A stretch of DNA of 64,000 nt, taken from assembly GCF_024171525.1 (NCBI RefSeq), contig NZ_JALJZY010000012.1:1-64000 (forward strand), given 5' to 3'. This stretch comes from Neisseriaceae bacterium HSC-16F19 (lineage in GTDB: Bacteria; Pseudomonadota; Gammaproteobacteria; Burkholderiales; Neisseriaceae). Under the pieces are notes generated by a model that saw nothing but the letters and a program-made list of their open reading frames with translations, was not told the DNA's origin and made no database searches. Of this stretch, positions 18,297-27,389 are shown in pieces. Numbering within the stretch: position 1 is the stretch's first letter; every line of letters begins with the position of its first letter. Position numbers and translations under genes: made by a program.

Positions 18297-18532
18297 GATT
18301 GTTGCTGTTTGGCCCAGTCTATCGCTGCCTGTATTGCCGCCCTGGCTTGCGGGCTGTTTTTCCAGCAGCTGCTGCCGGTTAGCGCCGCGCCTTGTGCCAG
18401 AATATCGGCGGCATCGGCTTCAGCCAGCGCCGCCACATCATCCAGCCCCATTTGCTGCAAACGCTGCAACACGGTGGGACCTATGCCTTTAACGGCCAGC
18501 AGGGATTGGGTTTGGGCGGGGCTGAGGGGCAT
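18293..18532 (-). CDS. Small helix-hairpin-helix protein
   Basis: A 79-residue protein with LLAVKGIGPTVLQRLQQMG near residues 11-29, the helix-hairpin-helix pattern that contacts the DNA backbone, followed by a helical tail with SSCWKNSP. No enzyme domain is attached. It sits between ybiI and iscA on the isc strand and may simply ride on that transcript. ATG 18532 is preferred over TTG 18538. Confidence 0.65.
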   Translation of the reverse strand: MPLSPAQTQSLLAVKGIGPTVLQRLQQMGLDDVAALAEADAADILAQGAALTGSSCWKNSPQARAAIQAAIDWAKQQQS

Positions 18533-18555
18533 AATCAATGTGTGTGTTTGGGTTG

Positions 18556-18822
18556 TTAGCGTAGCTGGCTGTCTTTACTGCCACGGCGGTTATAGGCTGC
18601 CTGAAACTGTTGCTGCTTGTCCAAAATCTCTTGGCAGGCTACGCACAGCTGCACGCCGGGCAGGGCTTGGCGGCGGGCTTCGGGTATGGTGTCGCCGCAT
18701 TCGGCGCATTCATGCGCACTGTCGCCGCTGGGCAGATGCTGGCGTACAAAAGCCAAAGCATCATCCAGCGAAGCATCGATTTGCGCCTGCTCGGCGCCGT
18801 CCGGAGCCCAACCGCCTGCCAT
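18556..18822 (-). CDS. ybiI: DksA/TraR-type zinc-finger protein YbiI
   Basis: An 88-residue protein, the same length as E. coli YbiI, with the C4 zinc finger CAECG...CVACQ near 39-63 and the shared C-terminal YNRRGSKDSQLR. The DksA/TraR family touches RNA polymerase, but this short form is uncharacterised as far as I know. It starts 14 bp after iscU, so it is probably part of the iscU transcript. Confidence 0.85.
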   Translation of the reverse strand: MAGGWAPDGAEQAQIDASLDDALAFVRQHLPSGDSAHECAECGDTIPEARRQALPGVQLCVACQEILDKQQQFQAAYNRRGSKDSQLR

Positions 18823-18836
18823 ATCGGTGTGCCTAT

Positions 18837-19220
18837 TTATTCGCCATGCTTTTTCTTGTAATCGGCCACGGCCGCCTTGATGGCGTCTTCGGCCAAGATG
18901 GAGCAGTGGACTTTCACCGGCGGCAATTCCAGCTCTTCGGCGATTTCGCTGTTTTTAATCGCCAGCGCTTCGTCCAGGCTCTTGCCTTTGACCCATTCGG
19001 TAATCAGGCTGGAAGAGGCGATGGCCGAGCCGCAGCCGTAGGTTTTGAATTTGGCGTCTTCAATCACACCGGCTTCGTTGACCTTGATTTGCAGCTTCAT
19101 CACATCGCCGCAGGCCGGTGCACCGACCATGCCGGTGCCGACGGATTCGTCGCCTTTGTCGAAGGAGCCGACATTGCGGGGGTTTTCGTAGTGGTCAATC
19201 ACTTTGTCGCTATAAGCCAT
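18837..19220 (-). CDS. iscU: Iron-sulfur scaffold protein IscU
   Basis: The 127-residue scaffold has the three ligand cysteines in GAPACGDV, TYGCGSAIASS and KVHCSILAEDA, the catalytic Asp next to the first Cys, and the HscA-binding LPPVK. IscS supplies sulfur and a cluster is built here. AAGGATAACC precedes the ATG. Unusually it is 2.8 kb from iscS, with five other genes between. Confidence 0.98.
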   Translation of the reverse strand: MAYSDKVIDHYENPRNVGSFDKGDESVGTGMVGAPACGDVMKLQIKVNEAGVIEDAKFKTYGCGSAIASSSLITEWVKGKSLDEALAIKNSEIAEELELPPVKVHCSILAEDAIKAAVADYKKKHGE

Positions 19221-19306
19221 GATGGTTATCCTTTTTAATGGGTATGTGGTTTGCAGTTTTCAGGCTGCCTGAAATGTGGGTTTAAAGTATGGGGGTGGCT
19301 TTTGAC

Positions 19307-19708
19307 CTAGACTGCTTCGGTCCAGTCTTCCCATTTCAAATCTTGGATATGCCGAAAAGCAGCATCATTGCTGACCAAAACGGCATCGGCAGCCACGGCA
19401 TGGGCGGCAATCAGCATATCCAAAGCGGCCAGGCTCTTACCGCTTTGTTCGGCTTGTGCTTTCAGCCTGCCGTAGGTTTGTGCGGCTTCTTCATCGAAGG
19501 GCAGTATCTGCACCCGTAATAACAGTTCATGCACCGCCCGCTGCAATTTCACTGCCTGCGGTTTTTTGGCCAAACCATACATCATCTCGGCATGGGTGAT
19601 GGCCGAGATAAACAGTGCCGACATCGGTACGCTTTGCAGCCGGTTCATCACCTGCGGGTGTTGTCGCAGCAAATGGCTGATGATATTGGTGTCCAGCAGG
19701 TATATCAC
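19307..19708 (-). CDS. vapC: VapC-type PIN-domain toxin
   Basis: A 133-residue PIN domain: YLLDTNIISHLLR at the start (first acidic residue), ITHAEMMYGL in the middle (E) and ALDMLIAAHAVA / VSNDAAFRHI toward the end. VapC toxins are Mg-dependent RNases, often cutting initiator tRNA. The gene begins 2 bp after vapB, as in other vapBC pairs. It lies inside the iscS-iscU gap, consistent with insertion of a mobile toxin-antitoxin module. Confidence 0.9.
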   Translation of the reverse strand: MIYLLDTNIISHLLRQHPQVMNRLQSVPMSALFISAITHAEMMYGLAKKPQAVKLQRAVHELLLRVQILPFDEEAAQTYGRLKAQAEQSGKSLAALDMLIAAHAVAADAVLVSNDAAFRHIQDLKWEDWTEAV

Positions 19709-19710
19709 GG

Positions 19711-19956
19711 CTATTCCTGCCAGTCGGCAAAGGGATCGCGTTCTTGTGTTGCGGTGTCGCGCAGCAAAACATCATCTTCACCCAAGGCTGCTGCCGCTGC
19801 GATAAAGCCCTGCCAGTCGTGGGGGCGCTGTGACAGGATGACGTCACCGGTGGCTTCATCACGGCGGATATACACTTCGTCACCGCTGAAACGGAACGCT
19901 GCCGGTAAACGCACAGCCTGGCTGCGGCCGTTCTGAAATAATTTGGCAGTTTGCAT
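19711..19956 (-). CDS. vapB: VapB/VagC-type antitoxin
   Basis: An 81-residue protein with the AbrB/SpoVT N-terminal domain (AKLFQNGRSQAVRLPAAFRF) and an acidic C-terminus (DPFADWQE) that would plug the VapC active site. AAGGAGTAAGTC precedes the ATG. The pair probably represses its own promoter, within the 140 bp upstream. Confidence 0.9.
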   Translation of the reverse strand: MQTAKLFQNGRSQAVRLPAAFRFSGDEVYIRRDEATGDVILSQRPHDWQGFIAAAAALGEDDVLLRDTATQERDPFADWQE

Positions 19957-20096
19957 GACTTACTCCTTCAATAAAGCGGGGATGATGCAGTGTAGTCAAA
20001 CAAATGGTATTTATCAAGGTATATATCAATTGTGGCGCTTGTGCTAAAAATACGCGCTTAGTCCCGGTAAGCTGTTTTACATACTCCGTAAATACC

Positions 20097-20921
20097 TTAT
20101 TTATTCAATTGCTTAATCCAAGGCTGTTTTTTCACCGGCAGGCGGGCTTGGAATTCTTCCGTTTCCGCTGCGACGGGCGGGGGCAAATCCGCCGGCCATG
20201 AGTGCAGGCAATCCTGCTCCAGTTGGCGCTGCATTTCCGCGCTTATCGGCTGGGGTGCGCCGAAATCGATGTCGGTCATCTGCAAACGGCCCTGCCGGAA
20301 CTCGGCCGTCATCGGTGCTTGGCGCAGTAGCGCGCCAGGTTCCAATGCCAGCCACAGATAAGGCTGCGTGCCGCTGTCGAAGCGGCTGATGCGGTAGCCG
20401 TCTGTTGTGTCGCCGTAGGCCAAAAACACATGGCGTGCATCGTGCGGCAGATCCAGTTCAAATACATCGCCTATGTTTGGGCGGTAATCGGCCGCAAACA
20501 GCGGTGCCAGATTGTCCGGTGTCTGCGGACGGCTGCTCCAGCCGAACAACACTTGGTTGTTACCAAGGTTGGCAAACGATTCGCCGCTGATGCTCAGTCG
20601 TCGTGCCGCAGGTTTGGGCCGGTCGGCGGACGGGTCGGTGGCGGTCGTCATCAGCACAAAGAGGCCGGGATGGCGCGCTTGCGGTTGCAGGGTGATGCGG
20701 TAGCCCTGATCCACCGCCGTGCTTTCCCAGCGTCCGCTGAAAGCCAAAAGCATGGGCGCGGTGTGCAGGCGATGGCAAAAACGCTGGTCGGGCAGCAAAT
20801 ACACTTCCGTGATCATATGCGTATGCACATCGCGGTAAAAACCGACAAAGGGCAGTTCGGCAGCATATACGCCGGTGCCAAACAAGGTGCCGAGCAGCAG
20901 TGTGGTCAGGGTTTTGTTCAT
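20097..20921 (-). CDS. Exported protein of unknown function
   Basis: A 274-residue protein with a clear signal peptide (MNKTLTTLLLGTLFGTGVYA, cleavage before AELPF). The mature part is rich in aromatic and beta-type residues, with no motif I recognise; predicted periplasmic. It belongs to the block inserted between iscS and iscU. An uptake-sequence pair lies just before its start. Confidence 0.7.
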   Translation of the reverse strand: MNKTLTTLLLGTLFGTGVYAAELPFVGFYRDVHTHMITEVYLLPDQRFCHRLHTAPMLLAFSGRWESTAVDQGYRITLQPQARHPGLFVLMTTATDPSADRPKPAARRLSISGESFANLGNNQVLFGWSSRPQTPDNLAPLFAADYRPNIGDVFELDLPHDARHVFLAYGDTTDGYRISRFDSGTQPYLWLALEPGALLRQAPMTAEFRQGRLQMTDIDFGAPQPISAEMQRQLEQDCLHSWPADLPPPVAAETEEFQARLPVKKQPWIKQLNK

Positions 20922-20955
20922 GGTTGATACCGTTTTCAGGCAGCCTGAAACCGTA

Positions 20956-21171
20956 CTATTGATCCCACTGAATCTGCGGTTTTTTGTGCCGACGTGCACA
21001 ATCTTGCAAAAACGAATTAATCAAAGCCTGATAGGGGATGCCGGTTTCTTGAGCCAGATTTTGAAAATAAGCCAAGCTGTCGTCATCCAAGCCGACTATG
21101 GGTACGCTTTTTTTCAATTGCGCCGCATAGGGGTTTTTAACGGCTTGGCTGAAATCATATTCAGGTTTCAT
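20956..21171 (-). CDS. Orphan BrnA/CopG-like antitoxin
   Basis: A 71-residue protein of the pattern EYDFSQAVKNPYAAQLKK followed by LDDDSLAYFQNLAQETGIPYQALINSFL, which matches ribbon-helix-helix antitoxins of the BrnA-like type. Its usual toxin partner would lie directly upstream or downstream, but neither gap can hold one, so it is an orphan. It could still bind DNA or guard against a related toxin. Confidence 0.65.
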   Translation of the reverse strand: MKPEYDFSQAVKNPYAAQLKKSVPIVGLDDDSLAYFQNLAQETGIPYQALINSFLQDCARRHKKPQIQWDQ

Positions 21172-21261
21172 GGTGTATAGCTTAGTGTCACAGTTCCTAG
21201 ATTGGATGTGAACGGGTCTATTGGGCTTAATCCAGTCTTCGCTTGTCGGCTTACTTACATT

Positions 21262-21879
21262 TTAAAAATGTTCCCATTTCAATCCTTTAGTATTGAATTT
21301 AAATTGATGATAGCCATTTTGAAAAAATGGTATCTCAATCATCATTGATTCAGAATTTTTTAATTTCATTGACAATAAATTGCGCGTTTTGCTATCCGCA
21401 ACAAAAATTGCATCACCTTGTTTGGTGGAAAACTCAGCATTAACCATCGGTATTTCTTCTATAGGGGCATCATCAAACTTGATTGGTACTGTGCAACCCC
21501 TATGTCCACAATGCAACTGTCCATTTGGTATGCTAAAAAATATATCGTTACCATTTTTTGGGGAGTCTCTTAATATAAGGGTGAGCTTTGTACCTCCATT
21601 GTATGGAAACGGTAGATAAATAGTATTTTCTGACTCTAAAAATGCTGTATATAAAGTTTCATCACGCATTTCATCTTTAGATATGGAATAGTTCCATTGT
21701 GGTCTTCTTTCTTCGATATTGATATTGTCAATATCTTCTGTGGTGTCAGTATCCATTTGTTCTTCATTCAGTGACGAGGATGTTTGTACATCTTCTGAAA
21801 TAGGAGCAGAATTATTATGGTTTTCAGCTGTACATGAAGTTAGTAAAAATAAGCTTAATAAAGTATATAAGTATCTCAT
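21262..21879 (-). CDS. Putative lipoprotein, AT-rich
   Basis: A 205-residue protein with a lipoprotein signal (MRYLYTLLSLFLLTSC, lipid on the Cys), a Ser/Thr/Asp/Glu-rich linker to about residue 55 and a compact C-terminal domain with ENTIYLPFPYNGGTKLTLIL and two cysteines in HCGHRGC. I know this C-terminal pattern from uncharacterised lipoproteins but cannot give it a function. The gene is visibly richer in A and T than its neighbours, which suggests recent transfer; it belongs to the iscS-iscU insert. Confidence 0.7.
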   Translation of the reverse strand: MRYLYTLLSLFLLTSCTAENHNNSAPISEDVQTSSSLNEEQMDTDTTEDIDNINIEERRPQWNYSISKDEMRDETLYTAFLESENTIYLPFPYNGGTKLTLILRDSPKNGNDIFFSIPNGQLHCGHRGCTVPIKFDDAPIEEIPMVNAEFSTKQGDAIFVADSKTRNLLSMKLKNSESMMIEIPFFQNGYHQFKFNTKGLKWEHF

Positions 21880-22000
21880 TTATGTACCTATGTATATTAT
21901 TTTTAGTATAAGAATTTCAATTTTTAATCACGATAGTATGATTTTGGCCCCAAGTACACTACCTACGCTTTTCAGGTAGCCCGTTGTGTCTGTTACAACC

Positions 22001-23215
22001 TTAATGTGCCGCCCATTCCACCGTATTCAAGTCTATGCCTTCCTGGAACATCTCCCACAAGGGCGAGAGTTCGCGCAGTTTGCCGATTTTGGATTTGATC
22101 AGCTCGGCGGCAAAGCGCACTTCTTCTTCGGTGGTCATGCGGCCGAAGGTGATGCGCAGGGAGGAATGGGCCAGCTCGTCGTTGCGGCCCAGGGCGCGCA
22201 GCACATAGCTGGGTTCGAGGCTGGCGGAGGTGCAGGCGGAGCCGCTGGAGACGGCCAGTTCTTTCACCGCCATAATCAGGCTCTCGCCTTCGACAAAGTT
22301 GAAGCTGACATTAAGGTTGGTGGCCACGCGGTGTTCGAGGTCGCCGTTGATATACACTTCTTCAATACCTTCAATGCCTTTGAGGAAGATTTCGCGCAGT
22401 TTCAGGGCGTGGGTCATGTCTTGCTGCAATTCTTCGCGGGCAATGCGGCAGGCTTCGCCCAAGCCCACGATTTGGTGGGTGGGCAGGGTGCCGCTGCGGA
22501 AACCGCGTTCATGGCCGCCGCCGTGCATTTGCGCTTCCAGGCGCACACGCGGTTTGCGGCGTACATAAAGCGCGCCTATGCCTTTGGGGCCGTAGATTTT
22601 GTGGCCGGAAATGGACAGCAAATCCACTTGGGCTGCTTCCACGTCCACCGGGGTTTTGCCGCAGGCTTGCGCCGCATCGACGTGGAAAATGATTTTGCGT
22701 TCGCGACAGATGGCGCCGATGGCGGGAATATCCTGAATCACGCCGATTTCGTTATTGACCCACATCACCGAAACCAAAATGGTGTCGTCGCGGATGGCGG
22801 CTTTCAGTTCTTCCAAATCAATCAGGCCGTTTTCCTGCACGCCCAGATACGTCACTTCAAAACCCTGGCGTTCCAGTTCGCGCATGGTGTCGAGCACGGC
22901 TTTGTGCTCGGTTCTCACGGTAATCAGATGTTTGCCGCGGGTTTTGTAAAACTGCGCCGCGCCTTTGATGGCGAGGTTGTTGGATTCGGTGGCGCCGCTG
23001 GTAAACACGATTTCCTTGCTGTCGGCATTGATTAATGCGGCAATGTTTTGGCGCGCTTCTTCCACCGCTTCTTCCGCGGTCCAGCCGAAGCTGTGGCTGT
23101 TGGAGGCGGGGTTGCCGAAGATTTCGGTGAGGTAGGGAATCATTTTTTCGGCCACGCGCGGGTCAACCGGGGTGGTGGCGGCGTAATCGAGGTAGATGGG
23201 GGTGCGGATACTCAT
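22001..23215 (-). CDS. iscS: Cysteine desulfurase IscS
   Basis: A 404-residue PLP enzyme: [14 protein letters not shown] at the start, [10 protein letters not shown] with the PLP lysine, and [21 protein letters not shown] with the persulfide cysteine. It takes sulfur from cysteine for IscU and for tRNA thiolation. It follows iscR by 36 bp, the usual order. Downstream genes are the inserted block rather than iscU. Confidence 0.98.
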   Translation of the reverse strand: MSIRTPIYLDYAATTPVDPRVAEKMIPYLTEIFGNPASNSHSFGWTAEEAVEEARQNIAALINADSKEIVFTSGATESNNLAIKGAAQFYKTRGKHLITVRTEHKAVLDTMRELERQGFEVTYLGVQENGLIDLEELKAAIRDDTILVSVMWVNNEIGVIQDIPAIGAICRERKIIFHVDAAQACGKTPVDVEAAQVDLLSISGHKIYGPKGIGALYVRRKPRVRLEAQMHGGGHERGFRSGTLPTHQIVGLGEACRIAREELQQDMTHALKLREIFLKGIEGIEEVYINGDLEHRVATNLNVSFNFVEGESLIMAVKELAVSSGSACTSASLEPSYVLRALGRNDELAHSSLRITFGRMTTEEEVRFAAELIKSKIGKLRELSPLWEMFQEGIDLNTVEWAAH

Positions 23216-23251
23216 GGTTTTTAGTCTCGGTGGTTTGTGTTTGGATGTGGT

Positions 23252-23707
23252 TTAAGAATGCAGCGGGTGGCTGAAATGCACGGTGGTGCAGCCGTTTTGT
23301 TTGGCCCGGTGTTCGTCGAGCACGCAATGGAGGCTGATGCGGCTCAAATAATCGTCTATGGTGCGGTTGAGGTTTTCCCACAAATCATGGGTGAGGCAGG
23401 GATTGCCGTCCTGGCAGTTGGCGGCGCCGCCGCACTGGGTGGCGTCCAAGGTGTCGTCGGCGGCGGCAATCACTTCGGCGATATTGATGTCGGCGGCGGC
23501 GCGGCTCAAAACATAACCACCGCCGGGGCCGCGTATGCTTTCCACCAGTCCGGCACGGCGCAATTTGCCGAACAGCTGTTCCAAGTAAGAGAGGGAAATC
23601 TGCTGGCGCTCGCTGATGGCGTTGAGGCTGACCGGGCCGCTGTCGGCATGCATGGCCAAGTCCAGCATGGCGGTCACGGCAAAGCGGCCTTTGGTGGTTA
23701 ATCGCAT
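23252..23707 (-). CDS. iscR: Rrf2-family regulator IscR
   Basis: A 151-residue Rrf2 winged-helix protein: MRLTTKGRFAVTAMLDLAMH and the cluster cysteines in CGGAANCQDGNPC. In its [2Fe-2S] form IscR represses isc; the apo form acts on other promoters. AGGAATCC precedes ATG 23707. A longer frame to 23797 would only read the Correia-like element that lies 15 bp before the start, so it is rejected. That element now forms the iscR leader. Confidence 0.96.
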   Translation of the reverse strand: MRLTTKGRFAVTAMLDLAMHADSGPVSLNAISERQQISLSYLEQLFGKLRRAGLVESIRGPGGGYVLSRAAADINIAEVIAAADDTLDATQCGGAANCQDGNPCLTHDLWENLNRTIDDYLSRISLHCVLDEHRAKQNGCTTVHFSHPLHS

Positions 23708-23721
23708 CGGCGGGATTCCTC

Positions 23722-23823
23722 TAGTCGAATAAAATAAGAATGAGACAAGGCAGCAAGCCGCAGACAGTACAAATAGTACGGCAAGGCGCAGCAACACCGT
23801 ATCATTCTTATTTTAAATGACTA
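23722..23823. repeat. Correia-like element, short form, upstream of iscR
   Basis: About 102 bp from TAGTCGAATAAAATAAGAAT to ...TTCTTATTTTAAATGACTA, with the core CAGACAGTACAAATAGTACG. Both arms carry AAGAATGA where other copies have AAGAACGA. The outer TA of each end is changed. Core order matches neisserial Correia (CREE/NEMIS) elements. Confidence 0.8.
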
Positions 23824-24028
23824 CTCAAACAAGACGGGTGCGCTTGTTTTATGAACAAGCGCAGTCCCGACATACACCGCCCGACCGGAAGCCGGGCATA
23901 CTCAATGGGCGGCATTGTGCAATATCCGAGTATTTTAGTCAAGTATATTTGCTGCAAAGCGGCAAGCAGCAAACCCCATCTTTTTTGGCTGCGGCTCTTG
24001 AAAGAAATCCGATTTTCAGGCAGCCTTT

Positions 24029-24190
24029 AGGGCGAACTGACCATTCGTTCACGGCTGCTTTTTTGTCAAAAATCGCCCGTTTCTGCGTTGAAAATGCTCG
24101 CAAGGTGTACAACCTTGCTGTGCTTTTCGCCTTGAAACAAACGTTTTCGCCTAAAAAATCAGCTACGCGCCCAAATGGTCAGTTCGCCCT
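24029..24190. repeat. 162-bp inverted-repeat element before glcB
   Basis: AGGGCGAACTGACCATT at 24029-24045 is repeated exactly in reverse complement at 24174-24190. The inside (GTTGAAAATGCTCGCAAGGT region) codes for nothing convincing. It ends 76 bp before glcB. The rest of 23824-24266 shows one uptake sequence and no gene. Confidence 0.65.
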
Positions 24191-24266
24191 GGCATTTCGC
24201 AGCGCAACAAGAGTGGTTGGGCTGTTTTTATCAGAACAAGAGCTTTTTTTAATAGTGAGGAACCGC

Positions 24267-26450
24267 ATGGCAGATTATATTCAGGCCGCCGGGCTGCGCG
24301 TAGACGCCCATTTGTATGACTTTATCCAAAACGAAGTATTGCCGGCGCATCCGCAAAAAATCGATGCCCAGACCTTTTGGCAGGGCTTTAGCGATTTGGT
24401 GGCCCGGCTGGCGCCGGAAAACCGCGCCCTGCTGGAGAAGCGCGATGCCCTGCAACAGCAGCTGGACGACTGGCACCGCGCCCACCCCGGCCCGGTCACC
24501 GATGCGGCGGCCTATACCGCGTTTTTGCGCGAAATCGGCTATCTGGTCGATGCGCCCGCAGATTTTGCCATCGGCACCCGCAATGTAGACCGTGAAATCG
24601 CCGAGCAGGCCGGTCCGCAACTGGTGGTGCCGATTATGAATGCCCGCTATGCCCTCAATGCCGCCAATGCCCGCTGGGGCAGCTTGTACGATGCCCTTTA
24701 CGGCACCGATGCCGTTAGTCAGGAAGGCGATTTGGCGCCCGGCAGCGGCTACAATCCCAAACGCGGCGATGCGGTGATTGCCTTTGCCCGCCGTTTTCTG
24801 GACGAGAGCATTCCGCTGGCTTCAGGCAGCCACACCGATGTCATCGGCTACCAAGTGGCCGACGGTCTGCTGCAAGCCACACTGAAAGACGGCAGCCGCA
24901 CCGGCCTGCAACAGCCCGCCTGCTTTGTCGGCTACAACGGCGAGGCGCAGGCACCGCAATCTTTGCTGTTCCTGCACAACGGCCTGCATTTCGATGTGCT
25001 GATCGACAAAGACAGCAGCATCGGCCGCCAAGACCCGGCGGGCATCAAAGACATCATTATGGAAGCGGCGCTGTCTACCATTATGGACTGCGAAGACTCG
25101 GTGGCCGCGGTGGACGGCGAAGACAAAACGTTGGTGTACCGCAACTGGCTGGGCCTGATGACCGGTACCCTGAGCGAGACCGTGAGCAAAAACGGCCAGA
25201 GTTTTACCCGTACCCTCAATCCCGACCGCACTTACCGCACGCCGGACGGCGCAGGCAGCCTCACCCTGCCGGGCCGCTCGCTGCTGTTTATCCGCAATGT
25301 CGGCCATCTGATGACCACCCCCGCCGTGCTGGATGCCGCCGGTAATGAAGTACCCGAAGGCATCGTCGACGGCGTGATGACCGGCCTGATTGCGCCGTTC
25401 GACCTCACCCGCACGGAAAACAAAAACAGCCGCAGCGGCAGCGTGTATATCGTGAAGCCGAAAATGCACGGCCCGGAAGAAGTGGCCTTTGCCAACCGTC
25501 TGTTTGCCGCGGTGGAAGAACTCACCGGGCTGCCTGAAAACACCCTTAAAATGGGCATTATGGATGAAGAGCGCCGCACTTCGGCCAATCTGAAAGCCTG
25601 TATTCACGCCGCCCGCGAGCGTGTGGTGTTTATCAACACCGGCTTTCTTGACCGCACCGGCGACGAAATGCACACTTCCATGCACGCCGGTGCCATGGTG
25701 CGCAAAGGCGATATGAAGACCAGCAGCTGGATTCAGGCTTACGAGCCCAATAATGTGCAAACCGGCCTCGAATGCGGCCTGCAAGGCAAGGCGCAAATCG
25801 GCAAAGGCATGTGGGCCATGCCCGATTTGATGGCGGAAATGCTGAAACAGAAAATCGGCCACCCCAAAGCCGGTGCCACCACCGCTTGGGTACCGTCGCC
25901 CACCGGCGCCACCCTGCACGCCCTGCATTACCATCAGGTGAACGTGTTCGAGGTGCAGCGCGAACTGCTGGCCCAGCCGCATCAGGATTATCTGCCCGCC
26001 TTGCTCACCATTCCCGTGGCCGCCGAGCGCAACTGGTCGACCGCCGACATCCAGCAGGAACTGGACAACAACTGCCAGGGCATTCTGGGTTATGTGGTGC
26101 GTTGGGTCGAGCAGGGCGTGGGTTGCTCCAAAGTGCCGGACATCCACAATGTCGGCCTGATGGAAGACCGCGCCACCCTGCGCATTTCCAGCCAGCACAT
26201 TGCCAACTGGCTCTTGCACGGCGTGGTGGACGAAGCGCAAGTGCGCGCCACCCTGGAGCGCATGGCCGCGGTGGTGGACGGCCAGAATTCCGGTGATGCG
26301 GCTTACACGCCCATGGTCGGCCGTTTCGACACTTCGCCCGCCTATCAGGCCGCCTGTGATTTGGTGTTTAAAGGCACGGAACAGCCCAACGGCTATACCG
26401 AACCACTGCTGCACCGCTGGCGCCGCATTGCCAAAGGCGAAGTGCTGTAA
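24267..26450 (+). CDS. glcB: Malate synthase G
   Basis: A 727-residue protein, the length of malate synthase G. It has [16 protein letters not shown] near residues 270-285, the catalytic-region arginine and acid blocks, and GLNTG-type C-terminal motifs such as [20 protein letters not shown]. It joins glyoxylate and acetyl-CoA into malate. GTGAGGAACC before ATG 24267 sets the start; the open frame running back to 23817 crosses two repeat elements and is not coding. No isocitrate lyase gene is in the window, so glyoxylate may come from glycolate or glycine. Confidence 0.96.
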   Translation: MADYIQAAGLRVDAHLYDFIQNEVLPAHPQKIDAQTFWQGFSDLVARLAPENRALLEKRDALQQQLDDWHRAHPGPVTDAAAYTAFLREIGYLVDAPADFAIGTRNVDREIAEQAGPQLVVPIMNARYALNAANARWGSLYDALYGTDAVSQEGDLAPGSGYNPKRGDAVIAFARRFLDESIPLASGSHTDVIGYQVADGLLQATLKDGSRTGLQQPACFVGYNGEAQAPQSLLFLHNGLHFDVLIDKDSSIGRQDPAGIKDIIMEAALSTIMDCEDSVAAVDGEDKTLVYRNWLGLMTGTLSETVSKNGQSFTRTLNPDRTYRTPDGAGSLTLPGRSLLFIRNVGHLMTTPAVLDAAGNEVPEGIVDGVMTGLIAPFDLTRTENKNSRSGSVYIVKPKMHGPEEVAFANRLFAAVEELTGLPENTLKMGIMDEERRTSANLKACIHAARERVVFINTGFLDRTGDEMHTSMHAGAMVRKGDMKTSSWIQAYEPNNVQTGLECGLQGKAQIGKGMWAMPDLMAEMLKQKIGHPKAGATTAWVPSPTGATLHALHYHQVNVFEVQRELLAQPHQDYLPALLTIPVAAERNWSTADIQQELDNNCQGILGYVVRWVEQGVGCSKVPDIHNVGLMEDRATLRISSQHIANWLLHGVVDEAQVRATLERMAAVVDGQNSGDAAYTPMVGRFDTSPAYQAACDLVFKGTEQPNGYTEPLLHRWRRIAKGEVL

Positions 26451-26468
26451 GGCAGTTATTTAATAAGA

Positions 26469-26499
26469 AAACCCCTTTCAGGCTGCCTGAAAGGGGTTT
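26469..26499 (+). terminator. glcB terminator with an uptake-sequence core
   Basis: AAACCCCTTTCAGGC and GCCTGAAAGGGGTTT pair with almost no loop; GGATTTTATTT follows. Confidence 0.8.
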
Positions 26500-26522
26500 G
26501 GATTTTATTTTGGAGGCTGGGG

Positions 26523-27275
26523 ATGGAGAATCCTGTTTTTTTGCACGCGCATTGGCCCGCGCCCGCACGGGTACGCACCCTCATCACCACCCGCAGCGGC
26601 GGCATCAGCCGGGCGCCGTATACCGGGCTGAATGTCGGCGATCATGTGGGCGACGCTGCCGCTGCCGTGGCACACAACCGCGCCGTGGTGGCCCAGGCCG
26701 CAGCCAAACCGCTGGCCTATTTGCAGCAAACCCACAGCACCATTGTGGTCTCCGCCACGGAAGCTCTGGCGGCGTTGCAGGCAGGCAGCCCGTTGAATGC
26801 CGATGCCAGTGTCGACCACAGCGGCGGGGCAGCTTGCGCGGTGATGACCGCCGACTGTCTGCCGGTGCTGTTTTGCGACCGTCGCGGCACGGCGGTGGCC
26901 GCCGCGCACGCCGGTTGGCGCGGTTTGGCCGACGGCATCTTGCAGCAAACCGTAGCCGCCATGGCGGTGCCGCCGCAGGAAATCCTGGCCTATCTCGGCC
27001 CCGCTATCGGTCCCGGCGCTTTTGAAGTCGGCGCCGAAGTGCGCGATGCTTTTACGCGCCTGCTGCCGCAAGCCCGTCTGGCTTTTGCGTCCGCCGCCCG
27101 TAGCGGCAAATATCGCGCCGACATCTACACCCTGGCACGGCAGGCGCTGGCACAGGCCGGGGTGCGGGCGGTGTATGGCGGCGGCCGCTGCACCGTGAGC
27201 GAGGCGGATACATTCTTTTCCTACCGCCGCGACGGCCAAACCGGCCGCATGGTCAGTGCGGTGTGGTTGGATTAA
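26523..27275 (+). CDS. pgeF: Peptidoglycan editing factor PgeF (YfiH, multicopper-type)
   Basis: The 250-residue protein has the family metal-site blocks QQTHST near 68-73, TADCLPVLF and HAGWRGL. YfiH/PgeF proteins were called laccases; the E. coli protein removes wrong amino acids from UDP-MurNAc, and relatives have purine-nucleoside activity. TTGGAGG precedes the ATG. The next gene, mpl, also acts on peptidoglycan precursors. Confidence 0.9.
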   Translation: MENPVFLHAHWPAPARVRTLITTRSGGISRAPYTGLNVGDHVGDAAAAVAHNRAVVAQAAAKPLAYLQQTHSTIVVSATEALAALQAGSPLNADASVDHSGGAACAVMTADCLPVLFCDRRGTAVAAAHAGWRGLADGILQQTVAAMAVPPQEILAYLGPAIGPGAFEVGAEVRDAFTRLLPQARLAFASAARSGKYRADIYTLARQALAQAGVRAVYGGGRCTVSEADTFFSYRRDGQTGRMVSAVWLD

Positions 27276-27389
27276 GTGCTAAAAATGGTTTTCAGGCAGC
27301 CTCTATCGGGCTGCTTTTTTTATGGCGGTACACTGAGGCATGGAAAACAGTTTGACGTATAATCTTGCTTTTTTGCCCGGGAGCACGGC

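Noticed and set aside
23708..23797. 30-residue N-terminal extension of IscR
   Set aside because: It is translated from the Correia-like element; IscR starts MRLTTKGRFAV in other bacteria.
23817..24266. 150-residue N-terminal extension of malate synthase
   Set aside because: It reads through a Correia-like end and a 162-bp inverted-repeat element. ATG 24267 has a good ribosome site and matches the family start.
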